A stretch of DNA of 64,000 nucleotides, from assembly GCA_963848205.1 (NCBI GenBank), contig CAWKCV010000003.1, positions 186,001-250,000 of the forward strand. Direction: 5' to 3'. Origin of the DNA: BOG-908 sp963848205 (lineage in GTDB: Bacteria; Pseudomonadota; Alphaproteobacteria; Acetobacterales; Acetobacteraceae). A program made the translations under genes and the position numbers. Below are positions 24,289-33,124 of this stretch, piece after piece. The notes below the pieces were generated by a model, which searched no databases, was not told the origin of the DNA, and worked only from the letters and a program-made list of their open reading frames with translations. Numbering within the stretch: position 1 is the first letter of the stretch; every line of letters starts with the position of its first letter.

Positions 24289-25359
24289 ATGCGTGCAGCC
24301 AGCGGGAGTGCGGCGGATTTGGTGACTTATCGCGATGCGGGCGTCGATATCGAGGCCGGCGACGCGCTGGTGGACGCGATCAAGCCGGCGGCGGCTGCCA
24401 CGGCGCGCGCCGGCGTGATGGGCGGGCTCGGCGGCTTCGGCGCGCTGTTTGATCTGCGCGCGGCCGGGTTCACCGACCCCGTCCTGGTCGCGTGCACCGA
24501 TGGCGTTGGCACCAAGCTGATGGTGGCCATCGAAGCCGGGCTGCACGATCAGGTGGGCATCGACCTGGTCGCGATGTGCGTGAACGATTTGGTGGTGCAG
24601 GGCGCCGAGCCGCTGTTCTTCCTGGACTATTTCGCCACCGGCAAGCTGGACGTCGCCGACGCCGCACGTGTGGTCCGTGGTATCGCCGAGGGCTGCCGCT
24701 TGTCGGGCTGCGCGCTGGTCGGCGGCGAGACGGCGGAGATGCCTGGCATGTATGCGGCCGGGCATTACGACCTGGCGGGTTTCGCGGTGGGTGCGGCCGA
24801 GCGTGGCCGTTTGCTGCCCGGCACCGTTCGGCCCGGCGACACGTTGCTCGGCCTGCCGGCCAGCGGCGTGCATTCGAACGGGTTCTCCCTGGTGCGCCGG
24901 ATCTGCGGCATCGCGCGGCTCGGCTGGCACGATCCGGCGCCGTGGTCGCCCGGCGAGACGGCCGGCGCCGCGCTGATGATACCGACGCGGTTGTATGTGA
25001 AGCCGGTGCTGGCCCTGCATCGGGCCGGCCTGGTGTCGGCCGCTTCGCACATCACCGGTGGCGGATTGCCCGGCAATCTGCCGCGTGTGCTGCCGGACGG
25101 ATGTTGCGCGGTGATCGACCGGCCATGGCCTGTGCCGCCGGTATTCGCCTGGCTGGCGCGTGCCGGAAAGGTCGCCGAACAGGAGTTGCTGCGCGTGTTC
25201 AACTGCGGCGTCGGCATGGTGCTGGCCGTCTCCGACCCGCAGGCAGCGGTGGCAATGCTGGCCGACCAGGGCGAAACCGCGCACGTCATCGGTCATGTCG
25301 AGGCATGCGACGGGCCAGCCGGCGTGAGGTTTGCGCTGCCGGGCGGTTGGCCGGGGTGA
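24289..25359 (+). CDS. purM: Phosphoribosylformylglycinamidine cyclo-ligase (AIR synthetase)
   Basis: 356 residues. It converts FGAM to AIR with ATP in purine synthesis. Marks: TYRDAGVDIEAGDALVDAIK near 9-28, GGLGGFGALFDL, ACTDGVGTKLMVAIEAG near 70, CVNDLVVQGAEPLFFLDYFA near 98-117, GGETAEMPGMYAAGHYDLAG near 148-167 and TGGGLPGNLPRVLP near 260. I choose ATG at 24289; TTG at 24280 would add three residues. purN overlaps its end (GTGA), and a minus-strand operon starts about 120 bases away on the other side. Confidence 0.96.
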   Translation: MRAASGSAADLVTYRDAGVDIEAGDALVDAIKPAAAATARAGVMGGLGGFGALFDLRAAGFTDPVLVACTDGVGTKLMVAIEAGLHDQVGIDLVAMCVNDLVVQGAEPLFFLDYFATGKLDVADAARVVRGIAEGCRLSGCALVGGETAEMPGMYAAGHYDLAGFAVGAAERGRLLPGTVRPGDTLLGLPASGVHSNGFSLVRRICGIARLGWHDPAPWSPGETAGAALMIPTRLYVKPVLALHRAGLVSAASHITGGGLPGNLPRVLPDGCCAVIDRPWPVPPVFAWLARAGKVAEQELLRVFNCGVGMVLAVSDPQAAVAMLADQGETAHVIGHVEACDGPAGVRFALPGGWPG

Positions 25360-25946
25360 GCGTCCGGCTACCCGTCGGAATCCTGATCAGCGGACGCGGC
25401 AGCAACATGCAGGCGCTCGTCTCGGCGTCGCTCGAGCCCGATTATCCGGCGCACATCTGCGTCGTCGTCTCCAACAACCCCGAGGCGCCGGGCCTGGCAT
25501 GGGCGCGCGCCGCCGGTGTGGCGGCGGTGAGTGTGGATCACCGGCCGTTCGGTCGCGACCGGGAAGCGCATGAGCGCGCGATCGACGCGGTGCTGCGCGA
25601 CCATGGTGCGCAAGCGGTATGCCTGGCCGGCTACATGCGTGTGCTCACGCCGTATCTCGTAGGCGCCTGGCGAGGGCGCATGCTGAACATTCATCCCAGC
25701 CTGCTCCCCGAACTGCCCGGCCTGGACACTCATCGCCGTGCCTTGGAAGCCGGGCTGACCCGGCACGGCTGCACGGTTCACCTGGTGACCGAGGGGGTGG
25801 ATGAGGGGCCGATTTTGGATCAGGCGAGTGTCGCGGTGCTGCCGGGCGACGATGAAGCGGCGCTGGCGGCGCGGGTGTTGCAGGAGGAGCATCGGCTTTA
25901 CCCCCGAGCCTTGGCTACCTTTGTGAAGCAAGCAGTCCTTTTTTGA
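25356..25946 (+). CDS. purN: Phosphoribosylglycinamide formyltransferase
   Basis: 196 residues, starting at a GTG inside the purM stop (GTGA). It transfers a formyl group from 10-formyl-THF to GAR. Marks: ILISGRGSNMQALVSAS near 8-24, VVVSNNPEAPGLAWA, AGYMRVLTPYLVGAWRGRML with NIHPSLLPELPGLDTHRRAL (catalytic Asn and His) and HLVTEGVDEGPILDQA with the catalytic Asp. The final residues KQAVLF before TGA are read from a palindromic element; the usual C terminus ends a few residues after LYPRAL. In this copy the element therefore provides the stop codon. Confidence 0.95.
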   Translation: MSVRLPVGILISGRGSNMQALVSASLEPDYPAHICVVVSNNPEAPGLAWARAAGVAAVSVDHRPFGRDREAHERAIDAVLRDHGAQAVCLAGYMRVLTPYLVGAWRGRMLNIHPSLLPELPGLDTHRRALEAGLTRHGCTVHLVTEGVDEGPILDQASVAVLPGDDEAALAARVLQEEHRLYPRALATFVKQAVLF

Positions 25947-26050
25947 AAAAAAGGACCAAAAAACTTTTGCTCACAGGACGTACGCCGGTCGAGAGTCCGC
26001 AACAGAATCTCAGACGTCTTCTGCTTCTTTTCTTCAGGACAAAGGCTTCT
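25926..26050. repeat. Palindromic element, two-armed, at the purN 3' end
   Basis: Left arm AAGCAAGCAGTCCTTTTTTGA then AAAAAAAGGACC and AAAAAACTTTTGCTC; right side is degenerate (CTGCTTCTTTTCTTCAGG). The left arm encodes KQAVLF-stop of purN. Confidence 0.82.
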
Positions 26051-26051
26051 A

Positions 26052-27284
26052 TTAGAACCCGACCGGCGGCGCGAAATCCGGCAAGTTCCGCAAAATCCCG
26101 GCAATCGCATCGGCATGCGCCGGCAGCCGGCAGGCCGCGCCGCGTAGCGCCTCCGCATTTGCCAGCCGCGCGTCGCCGCTTCGCGTTATCGCTTCCACGC
26201 CGGCGCGCAGTTCGTCCATGCCGGCATGGGCGCCCGACAGGTGCTCGATCATGCCGGCAATCTCCTGGCTTTGCTGCTCGACGGCATGGCCCAACGCTTG
26301 TCCGAGCTGGTGCTGCTTGTGGATCAACTCGCCCAATTCGCCGAGCCGCGTGACGGCGCGATCGGTTTCCACGCGCAACTCGGCAGCCGTGATCTGCATC
26401 GCGAACAAGGCATGATCGGCCGCTTCCGCCATCGCGCGCAACCGGCCTTCCATGTCCGGGCTGCCGGACGCGTCCCCGATCGATCCCGCGGCGCGTAGCG
26501 CCTGCCCGACCTGCTCGGCGGTGCAAGCGAGGGCGGCGCACTTCGCATCCAGGGCGGCGACATTGCGCTGCGCGCCGAACGCCCGTTCGGAGGCACTCAC
26601 GGCCGCGTTGGCCATGGCGATGATTTCGGCGGTGGTGGCGCGGGTGGCCGACGCCAGCCCGAGCGCACATTCGGTCGCGGCTTGCAGTTGCTCGCGTGTG
26701 GCCTCAGCGCGATCGGTCGCGGCAGCCGTGGTCTCGGCAAGGTTTGCGGAGGCGGCCATCACACTGGAAGCGGCTTCGGCGATGGAAGCACCGTCGGACC
26801 GCAGAAGCGTTTCCACCTGCAGCGCCTCGCGCCGTCCGGCGCGCAGCGTGCGGGAGGCCGTCCCGGCTGCGTCGCGCAGACCTTTGTAGCGGGCCTGCAA
26901 TCGACGAAGCTGATGAAAGCCGCCGGCCACCACGCTGGCCAGGGCTTGTGCGCCGCCCTCGGGGGGCGAGCGGAAAGCCGACGGATCGGCGTCCGTCTCG
27001 ATGTCCGACCAGATGAGCGACCAGCACGACGCGGCGAACGTCCGCGGTGCCTCGGACGCTTGCTCGGCCAGCCAGAGCCCCGGCACGGCGACGACGATGA
27101 CGACGCTGCTTGCAATGGCCAGCATGCCGGCCCAGCCGGTTGCCCACCCTGCCAGGCAAAACCCTGCGGCCATGGCAATCGCCAGGGCGGCAAAGATGTT
27201 TTCGATCAGTTGCGGGAGGGCAAAGGGCAGCACGGCGTCCGGCGCTAGGCTGCCATTGAAGTGCGCGGGGACGGGTCGGAACAT
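26052..27284 (-). CDS. Coiled-coil membrane protein, MCP-like, unknown function
   Basis: 410 residues. Two adjacent membrane segments lie near 28-48 and 52-70 (MAAGFCLAGWATGWAGMLAI, VVIVVAVPGLWLAEQA). The rest, about 120-400, is an almost continuous Ala-rich helical region with heptad-like spacing, as in the cytoplasmic part of methyl-accepting chemotaxis proteins. The MCP hairpin tip motif is absent and there is no HAMP domain that I can identify. It may be a cytoskeletal or scaffold protein, or a decayed MCP. ATG at 27284; divergent from the DUF3108-like gene with about 130 bases between. Confidence 0.68.
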   Translation of the reverse strand: MFRPVPAHFNGSLAPDAVLPFALPQLIENIFAALAIAMAAGFCLAGWATGWAGMLAIASSVVIVVAVPGLWLAEQASEAPRTFAASCWSLIWSDIETDADPSAFRSPPEGGAQALASVVAGGFHQLRRLQARYKGLRDAAGTASRTLRAGRREALQVETLLRSDGASIAEAASSVMAASANLAETTAAATDRAEATREQLQAATECALGLASATRATTAEIIAMANAAVSASERAFGAQRNVAALDAKCAALACTAEQVGQALRAAGSIGDASGSPDMEGRLRAMAEAADHALFAMQITAAELRVETDRAVTRLGELGELIHKQHQLGQALGHAVEQQSQEIAGMIEHLSGAHAGMDELRAGVEAITRSGDARLANAEALRGAACRLPAHADAIAGILRNLPDFAPPVGF

Positions 27285-27418
27285 GGAAAGATCCTGCTGA
27301 TGACCAGGGAACGTTACGAGGGCATGGTTGTCGGAAGGTTAACGGCGCATCGCCCGCCTGCGGGAATGTGACCGTTCGCGGGTTGCGGCGATGTGGCTGT
27401 GCCCGCAAAGTCACAACC

Positions 27419-28228
27419 ATGAAAACCATACTGTTTTGCGCGGCGCTGCTGGCCGCGGCACCGGCGGGCGCTCAGGGACTCGGGCGTTCATCGGGCGGTT
27501 ATAGTGTCGAATATACCGGCTACTCGCACGGCTTCACGGTCCTGAAGCTGGCGGGCACGCTGCAATTGCGGCCGGGTGGCTACAGCGCCCATGTGACGTT
27601 TCACACCGCGGGCATGGTCGCGATGGTGGTGCATAGCGACAATGACAGTCAGGTCACTGGCGTCTTCAAGGGCGATCACGCGATGCCGATTCTGTTCGAG
27701 GGAAGCGGCCATTTTCACGGCACCGACAGGGTGACGAAAATCACCTATGTCGACGGCAATCCCGTTATCCGCACGCTGTCCCCGCCGGTGGAACGCGAGC
27801 GCACTGCGGTGCCGCCGGAGCAGACGCTGCACACGATCGACACGCTGAGCGCGGTCGCTCTGCTGATCCATGCGGTGGCCGAAAGCGGGCGTTGCGACGG
27901 CTCGGTGACGACGTTCGATGGGCGGCGGCTGGCGACGCAGGCGGTGCATGCGGCGGGCGAGGACATGCTGCCGAAAACCGGGCGATCCATCTTCGCCGGC
28001 CAGGCGCTGCGCTGCGATTTCGATGGGCAGCAGCTCGGCGGATTTGTCACGAACGAAAATCAGGGTGACTTGCGCAAGCCCAGGCACGGCTCGGCCTGGC
28101 TCGCAGCAATTCTGCCGAACTCTCCGCCCGTGCCCGTGCGGGTTGCTTTCAACAACAATATCCTGGGCGAAGTCACCTTGTTCCTGACCAGCGTCGCACC
28201 CGTATCGGACCAGGTAAGCGGACAATAA
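27419..28228 (+). CDS. DUF3108-like secreted protein
   Basis: 269 residues. A signal peptide (MKTILFCAALLAAAPAGAQG) leads a mostly beta-stranded protein. The pattern YSVEYTGYSHGFTVLKLAGT near 27-46, ITYVDGNPVIRTLSPPVE near 116-133 and QTLHTIDTLSAVALLIHAVA near 141-160 resembles DUF3108 outer-membrane/periplasmic proteins. The function is unknown. It probably acts in the periplasm. The start ATG at 27419 directly precedes the signal peptide; the frame also extends 51 bases upstream but that adds a cationic stretch with no signal-peptide character. Confidence 0.78.
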   Translation: MKTILFCAALLAAAPAGAQGLGRSSGGYSVEYTGYSHGFTVLKLAGTLQLRPGGYSAHVTFHTAGMVAMVVHSDNDSQVTGVFKGDHAMPILFEGSGHFHGTDRVTKITYVDGNPVIRTLSPPVERERTAVPPEQTLHTIDTLSAVALLIHAVAESGRCDGSVTTFDGRRLATQAVHAAGEDMLPKTGRSIFAGQALRCDFDGQQLGGFVTNENQGDLRKPRHGSAWLAAILPNSPPVPVRVAFNNNILGEVTLFLTSVAPVSDQVSGQ

Positions 28229-28310
28229 AAGCCGGGCTCGGGTCCGGAACACCACTGACTTCCCCTACCGGACGCTCGCACCCATCTGAACGCGAGCCAG
28301 GAGCCGTTGC

Positions 28311-29786
28311 ATGCTGAATCCCACATCCCCCCTCAAACTGTCCGACCCCGACCTGCTGCGCCAGGCCAACCTCATCGGTGGCGCCTGGGTGCAAGCCGAT
28401 GACGGCCGCACGGCCCCGGTGCGTAACCCGGCCAATGGCGAGCTGGTGGGCGAGGTTCCGGTGATGGGCCAGGCGGAGACGCGCCGGGCGATCGAGGCGG
28501 CGTTCCATGCGCAGAAAGCATGGCGCAAGCTGACGGCCAAGGAGCGCCAGCGCCCATTGCGCCGCCTGTTCGATCTGATGATGAAGAACCAGGAGGATCT
28601 GGCGGTGATCATGACCGCCGAACAGGGCAAGCCGCTGGCGGAGAGCCGCGGCGAAGTGGCATATGCGGCCGGGTTCATCGAGTTTTTCGCTGAAGAGGCC
28701 AAGCGCATTTACGGCGACACGATTCCGCAGCATCTGCCGGGACGACGCATCATCGTGCAGAAGGAACCGATCGGTGTGTTCGCGGCGATCACGCCGTGGA
28801 ATTTTCCGTCCGCGATGATCACGCGCAAAGCAGGGCCGGGCTGGGCGGCGGGATGTGCGGGCGTGATACGGCCGGCGACACAGACGCCGTTCTCGGCACT
28901 CGCACTTGGTGTTTTGGCTGAGCGTGCGGGGCTGCCCGCGGGCATCTGCAACGTGCTGACGGGGCCTGCTACTGCAATCGGCGAGGAACTCACCAGCAAT
29001 GCCATGGTGCGCAAGCTGACATTCACCGGCAGCACCGCTGTGGGTGCCAAACTGCTGGCGCAGTGTGCGCCGACGATCAAGAAGACCAGCATGGAATTGG
29101 GCGGCAACGCGCCATTCATCGTGTTCGACGATGCCGATCTGGACGAAGCGGTCAAGGGAGCACTGGCCAGCAAGTATCGCAATACCGGGCAGACATGCGT
29201 GTGTGCGAACCGGCTGCTGGTGCAGGACAGCGTGTACGACGCGTTCGTCGAAAAGCTAACCGAAGCGGTGCGTGGATTGCGGGTTGGCAACGGGATGGAC
29301 GAGGGGGTGACGCAGGGACCGCTGATCAACGCGGATGCGCTGGCGAAGGTGGAAGCGCATGTGGCGGACGCGCTGGCCAAAGGCGCATATGTGATCACCG
29401 GCGGCAAGCGCCATGCGCTGGGCGGCAATTTCTACGAGCCGACAATTTTGGGCGATGTGCCGCGCGAGGCCGATATTTTCCGCGACGAGACGTTCGGGCC
29501 GGTGGCGCCGCTGTTCCGGTTCCGCACCGAGGATGAGGCTGTCGAGATGGCCAACGATACGGAGTTCGGCCTGGCCGCGTATTTCTACGCGCGCGATGTC
29601 GGGCGGATTTTCCGGGTGGCCGAGGGGATCGAGGCGGGGATCATCGGCATCAACGAGGGCATCATCAGCACCGAGCTGGCGCCGTTTGGCGGTGTGAAAT
29701 CTTCCGGATTGGGCCGAGAGGGTTCGAAATATGGGATCGAGGATTATCTGGAGATCAAGTATCTCTGTCTTGGGGGGATAGGGTAA
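28311..29786 (+). CDS. gabD: NAD(P)-dependent succinate-semialdehyde dehydrogenase
   Basis: 491 residues, close to E. coli GabD. It oxidises succinate semialdehyde to succinate in GABA/4-aminobutyrate breakdown. Marks: FFAEEAKRIYGDTIPQHL, ITPWNFPSAMITRKAGPGWA near 160, SFTGSTAVG-like KLTFTGSTAVGAKLL near 230, catalytic Glu in SMELGGNAPFIVFDDADLDE near 258 and catalytic Cys in NTGQTCVCANRLLVQ near 290. The coenzyme-site Lys of the usual 'KPAxQTP' is Arg here (VIRPATQTPFSAL), unusual for aldehyde dehydrogenases. A good ribosome binding site (AGGAG) precedes the ATG. A two-armed repeat follows. Confidence 0.92.
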   Translation: MLNPTSPLKLSDPDLLRQANLIGGAWVQADDGRTAPVRNPANGELVGEVPVMGQAETRRAIEAAFHAQKAWRKLTAKERQRPLRRLFDLMMKNQEDLAVIMTAEQGKPLAESRGEVAYAAGFIEFFAEEAKRIYGDTIPQHLPGRRIIVQKEPIGVFAAITPWNFPSAMITRKAGPGWAAGCAGVIRPATQTPFSALALGVLAERAGLPAGICNVLTGPATAIGEELTSNAMVRKLTFTGSTAVGAKLLAQCAPTIKKTSMELGGNAPFIVFDDADLDEAVKGALASKYRNTGQTCVCANRLLVQDSVYDAFVEKLTEAVRGLRVGNGMDEGVTQGPLINADALAKVEAHVADALAKGAYVITGGKRHALGGNFYEPTILGDVPREADIFRDETFGPVAPLFRFRTEDEAVEMANDTEFGLAAYFYARDVGRIFRVAEGIEAGIIGINEGIISTELAPFGGVKSSGLGREGSKYGIEDYLEIKYLCLGGIG

Positions 29787-29911
29787 GGAAGCAGTCCTTT
29801 TTTGAAAAAAGGACCAGAAGACTTTTGCTTTCTGGTGCCGGTTTGTTCGAACAGTCGCTTTATAAATAGAGGTTTTTTGGTTCTTTTTTTCAAAAAAGGA
29901 CTGCTTCCTTC
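29785..29911. repeat. Palindromic element, two-armed
   Basis: Left arm AAGGAAGCAGTCCTTTTTTGA with AAAAAAGGACCAG; right arm GGTTCTTTTTTTCAAAAAAGGACTGCTTCC. The core here lacks the CGCGACAGCGGA motif and contains TTTATAAATAG. Located between gabD and gor. Confidence 0.85.
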
Positions 29912-29925
29912 AAGGTAACCACCCT

Positions 29926-31302
29926 ATGGACTACGATCTATTCGTCATCGGCGGCGGCTCCGGTGGCGTTCGTTGCGCACGCATTGCAGCGTCGCACGGT
30001 GCACGTGTAGCGATAGCAGAGGAGCGCTATTGGGGCGGCACCTGCGTCAATGTCGGTTGCGTTCCGAAAAAGCTCATGGTGCAGGCAGCCGAATACGCGG
30101 CGTCGGCGCAGGACAGCCACGGCTTTGGTTGGAGCGCGCCGAAAGGTGAGCACGATTGGGCGGCGCTGATGGCGGCCAAAGATGCCGAGATACGAAGGCT
30201 GAACGGCATTTATGTGAAGCTTCTCGAGAATGCCGGCGTAGAATGGTTCTTCGAGCGTGCCGTGTTCATTGATGCGCATACTCTGCGCGTTGGTGACCGC
30301 CAAGTGACCGCCGAAAAGATCGTGATCGCCGTTGGTGGGCATCCGAGCTGGCCGGACATCGAAGGCGCGGAACTCGGCATCGTATCCGATCAGGCATTCT
30401 CGCTGACGGAGCGGCCGCAACGCGTGACGCTGGTGGGTGGCGGCTATATCGGCGTCGAATTCGCCGGTATCTTCCGAGGCTTGGGCTCGGATGTCGATCT
30501 GCTCTACAGGCAACGCATGCCGTTACGCGGCTTCGACCACGATGTGCGCGAAGCCGTGGTCGAAGCCCTGCAGCAGCAAGGGATCAAGCTCCATCCGAGT
30601 GTGCTGCTGCACCGGCTCGAGCAGTTGCCCGACGGCAGCAAGCGCCTGCATCTGACGGACGGACGCGTGTTCGACAGCGATCTCGTGTTTTTCGCCGTGG
30701 GACGGGTCCCTAATACAAGGAAGCTTGGTCTTGAACAGGCCGGCGTGTCGGTGGCCGAGAATGGTGCGGTTATCGTCGATGCGGACGACGCCACGAGCCA
30801 GCCGAATATCTTTGCGATCGGCGACGTCTCCAACAGGATGAATCTGACACCGGTCGCGATCGCCGAGGGTCATCACCTGGCGGATCGGCTGTTCGGACAA
30901 CATGTGCGAACCTGGTCATTCTGCGCGATACCAACGGCGGTATTCTCGATGCCACCCATCGCCACGTGCGGGTTGAGCGAGGAGCAGGCGTGCGAGCGCG
31001 GGCCCGTTGACGTCTATATCGCGCGCTTCCTGCCAATGCGCCACGTCATGAGTGGACGCGAACGCCGGACGATGATGAAGCTGATTGTGGATCAGGCGAG
31101 CCAGCGCGTCGTGGGCGCGCACATGATTGGCGACGATGCCGCGGAGATGATGCAAGCCATCGGTATTGCGATGACCGCCGGGGCAACGAAAGCCGATTTC
31201 GATCGGACAATCGGCATCCATCCGACCTCCGCAGAAGAGTGGGTGACGTTGAGAACGCGCACGCGGGTAGCGGGAGAGACGAAGGCGATGGCTCACCATT
31301 GA
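29926..31302 (+). CDS. gor: Glutathione-disulfide reductase
   Basis: 458 residues. A cytosolic FAD/NADPH flavoprotein that keeps glutathione reduced. Marks: VIGGGSGGVRCARIAASHGA (7-26, FAD), GGTCVNVGCVPKKL near 42-55 with the redox pair C45/C50, GGGYIGVEFAGIFRGLGSDV near 173-192 (NADPH domain), IFAIGDVSNRMNLTPVAIAEG near 290 and the C-terminal HPTSAEEWVTLRTR, carrying the active-site His-Glu. Weak ribosome binding site (AAGG). The C terminus is free of element sequence. The PNGase A-like gene converges from downstream. Confidence 0.94.
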   Translation: MDYDLFVIGGGSGGVRCARIAASHGARVAIAEERYWGGTCVNVGCVPKKLMVQAAEYAASAQDSHGFGWSAPKGEHDWAALMAAKDAEIRRLNGIYVKLLENAGVEWFFERAVFIDAHTLRVGDRQVTAEKIVIAVGGHPSWPDIEGAELGIVSDQAFSLTERPQRVTLVGGGYIGVEFAGIFRGLGSDVDLLYRQRMPLRGFDHDVREAVVEALQQQGIKLHPSVLLHRLEQLPDGSKRLHLTDGRVFDSDLVFFAVGRVPNTRKLGLEQAGVSVAENGAVIVDADDATSQPNIFAIGDVSNRMNLTPVAIAEGHHLADRLFGQHVRTWSFCAIPTAVFSMPPIATCGLSEEQACERGPVDVYIARFLPMRHVMSGRERRTMMKLIVDQASQRVVGAHMIGDDAAEMMQAIGIAMTAGATKADFDRTIGIHPTSAEEWVTLRTRTRVAGETKAMAHH

Positions 31303-31368
31303 CGACCTTGTCAGTCACGCGGTTCACGCGCGAACGCGCTTGGCTGCTTTGGCTTGATGAGTCTTGTA

Positions 31369-31388
31369 TGGCTGCTTTTTAGCAGCCA
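31369..31388. terminator. Perfect 8-bp hairpin between gor and the PNGase A-like gene
   Basis: TGGCTGCT-TTTT-AGCAGCCA is a perfect 8-bp stem with a four-base loop. It overlaps the stop codon of the minus-strand gene and lies 67 bases after gor. Two convergent genes meet here, so it could be a shared bidirectional terminator. It lacks a T-run after the stem on either strand, so the case is weak. Confidence 0.35.
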
Positions 31389-33031
31389 GTCTGCACAGCC
31401 GTCAAAACATTGGATGTTGCCACGAGCTTACGCTTGAAACACGGTGTAGAGGTGCCACTGCGCGTATATTCGGCTGTCTCGGACTGGCTTTTGTGGCCGG
31501 TGACGGAAAAGTTGCTGTCAAAGAAGAGCGTGTCGGCGGTTGAGATGCCATCATCGATGTTAAGCTGCGACACCGGCACTCCCTGAGCCTCGCCCAATGC
31601 ATCGAACTGGTATTGCTGATCCACCTTTGTTGTCTGGATCGACTGGCTGTTCGGCAAGGTTAGGAAGCTGTAATATAGCGTAAGCGGGTAATGAAAACTG
31701 GTCGTGCTGTTTGTCGTCCCCCCGGCATTACGGGAGCTCGATGCGACGGTCGTGTCGGTGTTTTGGAATGTGTTCTGGGTTTCGCGTGCGGCAGAAACGT
31801 TGAACACCTGATGGCTGCCGAAATGCGTTGTTTGAACGACCGTGTTGATTGTCGTCCCAGCCGAGCCGACGACGGTGCCGCTGATAACGAAACTACGTGT
31901 GCTCGCGATGTCGATGCTGCCAGTGCTGACGCCATTGCTTGTAGATATGTTGGGCGTGATTTTCGGATTGGGTGCGACCAGCGTATTCTTGACGATGCCG
32001 CCATTGACAGTCGTGGCCTTCTTGTCAAGGAACAGGCGTAGTGCGCCGGTGGCAGAAAAATAGCCATTCGCGTTGAATACGGAAGCAGCAATAGTATGGG
32101 CTGCGCCGTTACTAAGTGCACCGGCAAACGGTGATAAATCCACCGCGAACGGAGTGAATGAAAAGGTTTGGACGCCGGGAATGGGTTGCCAGAGGTAAGG
32201 GTCGATGCCGCCGGTGAATATCCAAGGAAACACCGGCGCTATGCCGGCGGGCGCGCCATCTACTGTGATTTCACCTTCGCGGAACGCCGTATTTCCGCAA
32301 CCCAGCAATTGCTGCGAGAATGAGCTTGGGACACACGTGTACCAGAACTCGTCGGCAGACTGTCCCTGCAGGTAGATGTCCATGATGGCGCGCTGGATGT
32401 TCGTCGGCAAATTGCCGGAAAATGCGGCCTGGTCGCTTGATGTGTTGAGCGTGGACAGGCCGCCTGAAGTCGGTATGGGCAACACAATGTCAGCGGTGAC
32501 AGGCGCAGGGTAGGTGGCGGTCGCCGGATAAAACGCAAGTGACACGTTCGCGGTGATCGTGCTTGTATAAACCGAACTCTGGTAATTCGGGACCTGCAGA
32601 ACTCCGGCTTGCGCCGTCGTGAACAGTGCAGTGTCATCGGTAACGTCGCGTTCGAAAGACCAACTGGGGGCTAAGGTTGCGCGTGGCTCGGCCGTGGTGC
32701 CGAACCAGAGCGGCACTCCAGCCAGAAACAACGCGCCTGAACGGTCGAACTGTCGGCCCTCATTGAGCGACAGCCGAATATGCAAAACGACCTTTGCCCA
32801 GGGACCTGGGCACGCCACCGGCGGCGTATAGCTAATTGCTACCGGGTCCGCTCCAAACTTTGCCTGCGTCGCTAATGGCACAATGCAGGGCGTCTCGGCG
32901 GGATGCGATACCAGCGGCTCTATGACGGCCTCGTTGCCGGAGCCGACCACGAGTGGCCCGGCGCTGGCGTTCTGACTGATCGCCACACCCAAGCTGGCCG
33001 TACCGACTAGAAGACAAGAACGAAACGACAT
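31379..33031 (-). CDS. Secreted PNGase A-like protein (peptide-N4-(N-acetyl-beta-glucosaminyl)asparagine amidase A family)
   Basis: 550 residues. A signal peptide (MSFRSCLLVGTASLGVAISQ, cleaved near NASAGP) leads an exported beta-rich protein. The plant/fungal PNGase A pattern is visible: VAISYTPPVACPGPWAKVVL near 65-84, GRQFDRSGALFLAGVPLWFG near 92-111, an ERDVTDDTALF region, EFWYTCVP near 226, FREGEITVDGAPAG, PWIFTGGIDPYLWQPI near 268-283 and GALRLFLDKK near 325. PNGase A cleaves N-glycans from glycopeptides, including core alpha-1,3-fucosylated ones. Activity here is inferred. The C-terminal third is Ser/Thr-rich and unrecognised. Start ATG 33031. Confidence 0.78.
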   Translation of the reverse strand: MSFRSCLLVGTASLGVAISQNASAGPLVVGSGNEAVIEPLVSHPAETPCIVPLATQAKFGADPVAISYTPPVACPGPWAKVVLHIRLSLNEGRQFDRSGALFLAGVPLWFGTTAEPRATLAPSWSFERDVTDDTALFTTAQAGVLQVPNYQSSVYTSTITANVSLAFYPATATYPAPVTADIVLPIPTSGGLSTLNTSSDQAAFSGNLPTNIQRAIMDIYLQGQSADEFWYTCVPSSFSQQLLGCGNTAFREGEITVDGAPAGIAPVFPWIFTGGIDPYLWQPIPGVQTFSFTPFAVDLSPFAGALSNGAAHTIAASVFNANGYFSATGALRLFLDKKATTVNGGIVKNTLVAPNPKITPNISTSNGVSTGSIDIASTRSFVISGTVVGSAGTTINTVVQTTHFGSHQVFNVSAARETQNTFQNTDTTVASSSRNAGGTTNSTTSFHYPLTLYYSFLTLPNSQSIQTTKVDQQYQFDALGEAQGVPVSQLNIDDGISTADTLFFDSNFSVTGHKSQSETAEYTRSGTSTPCFKRKLVATSNVLTAVQTGC

Positions 33032-33124
33032 CTGGCCGGCTCCTGAATTTCCCGCTTCGATGCTGCTAGCTTTTTGCTCTTCCGGTCAATGTCTGTTGCA
33101 ACCCACAGCACTTCCTCATCATCA

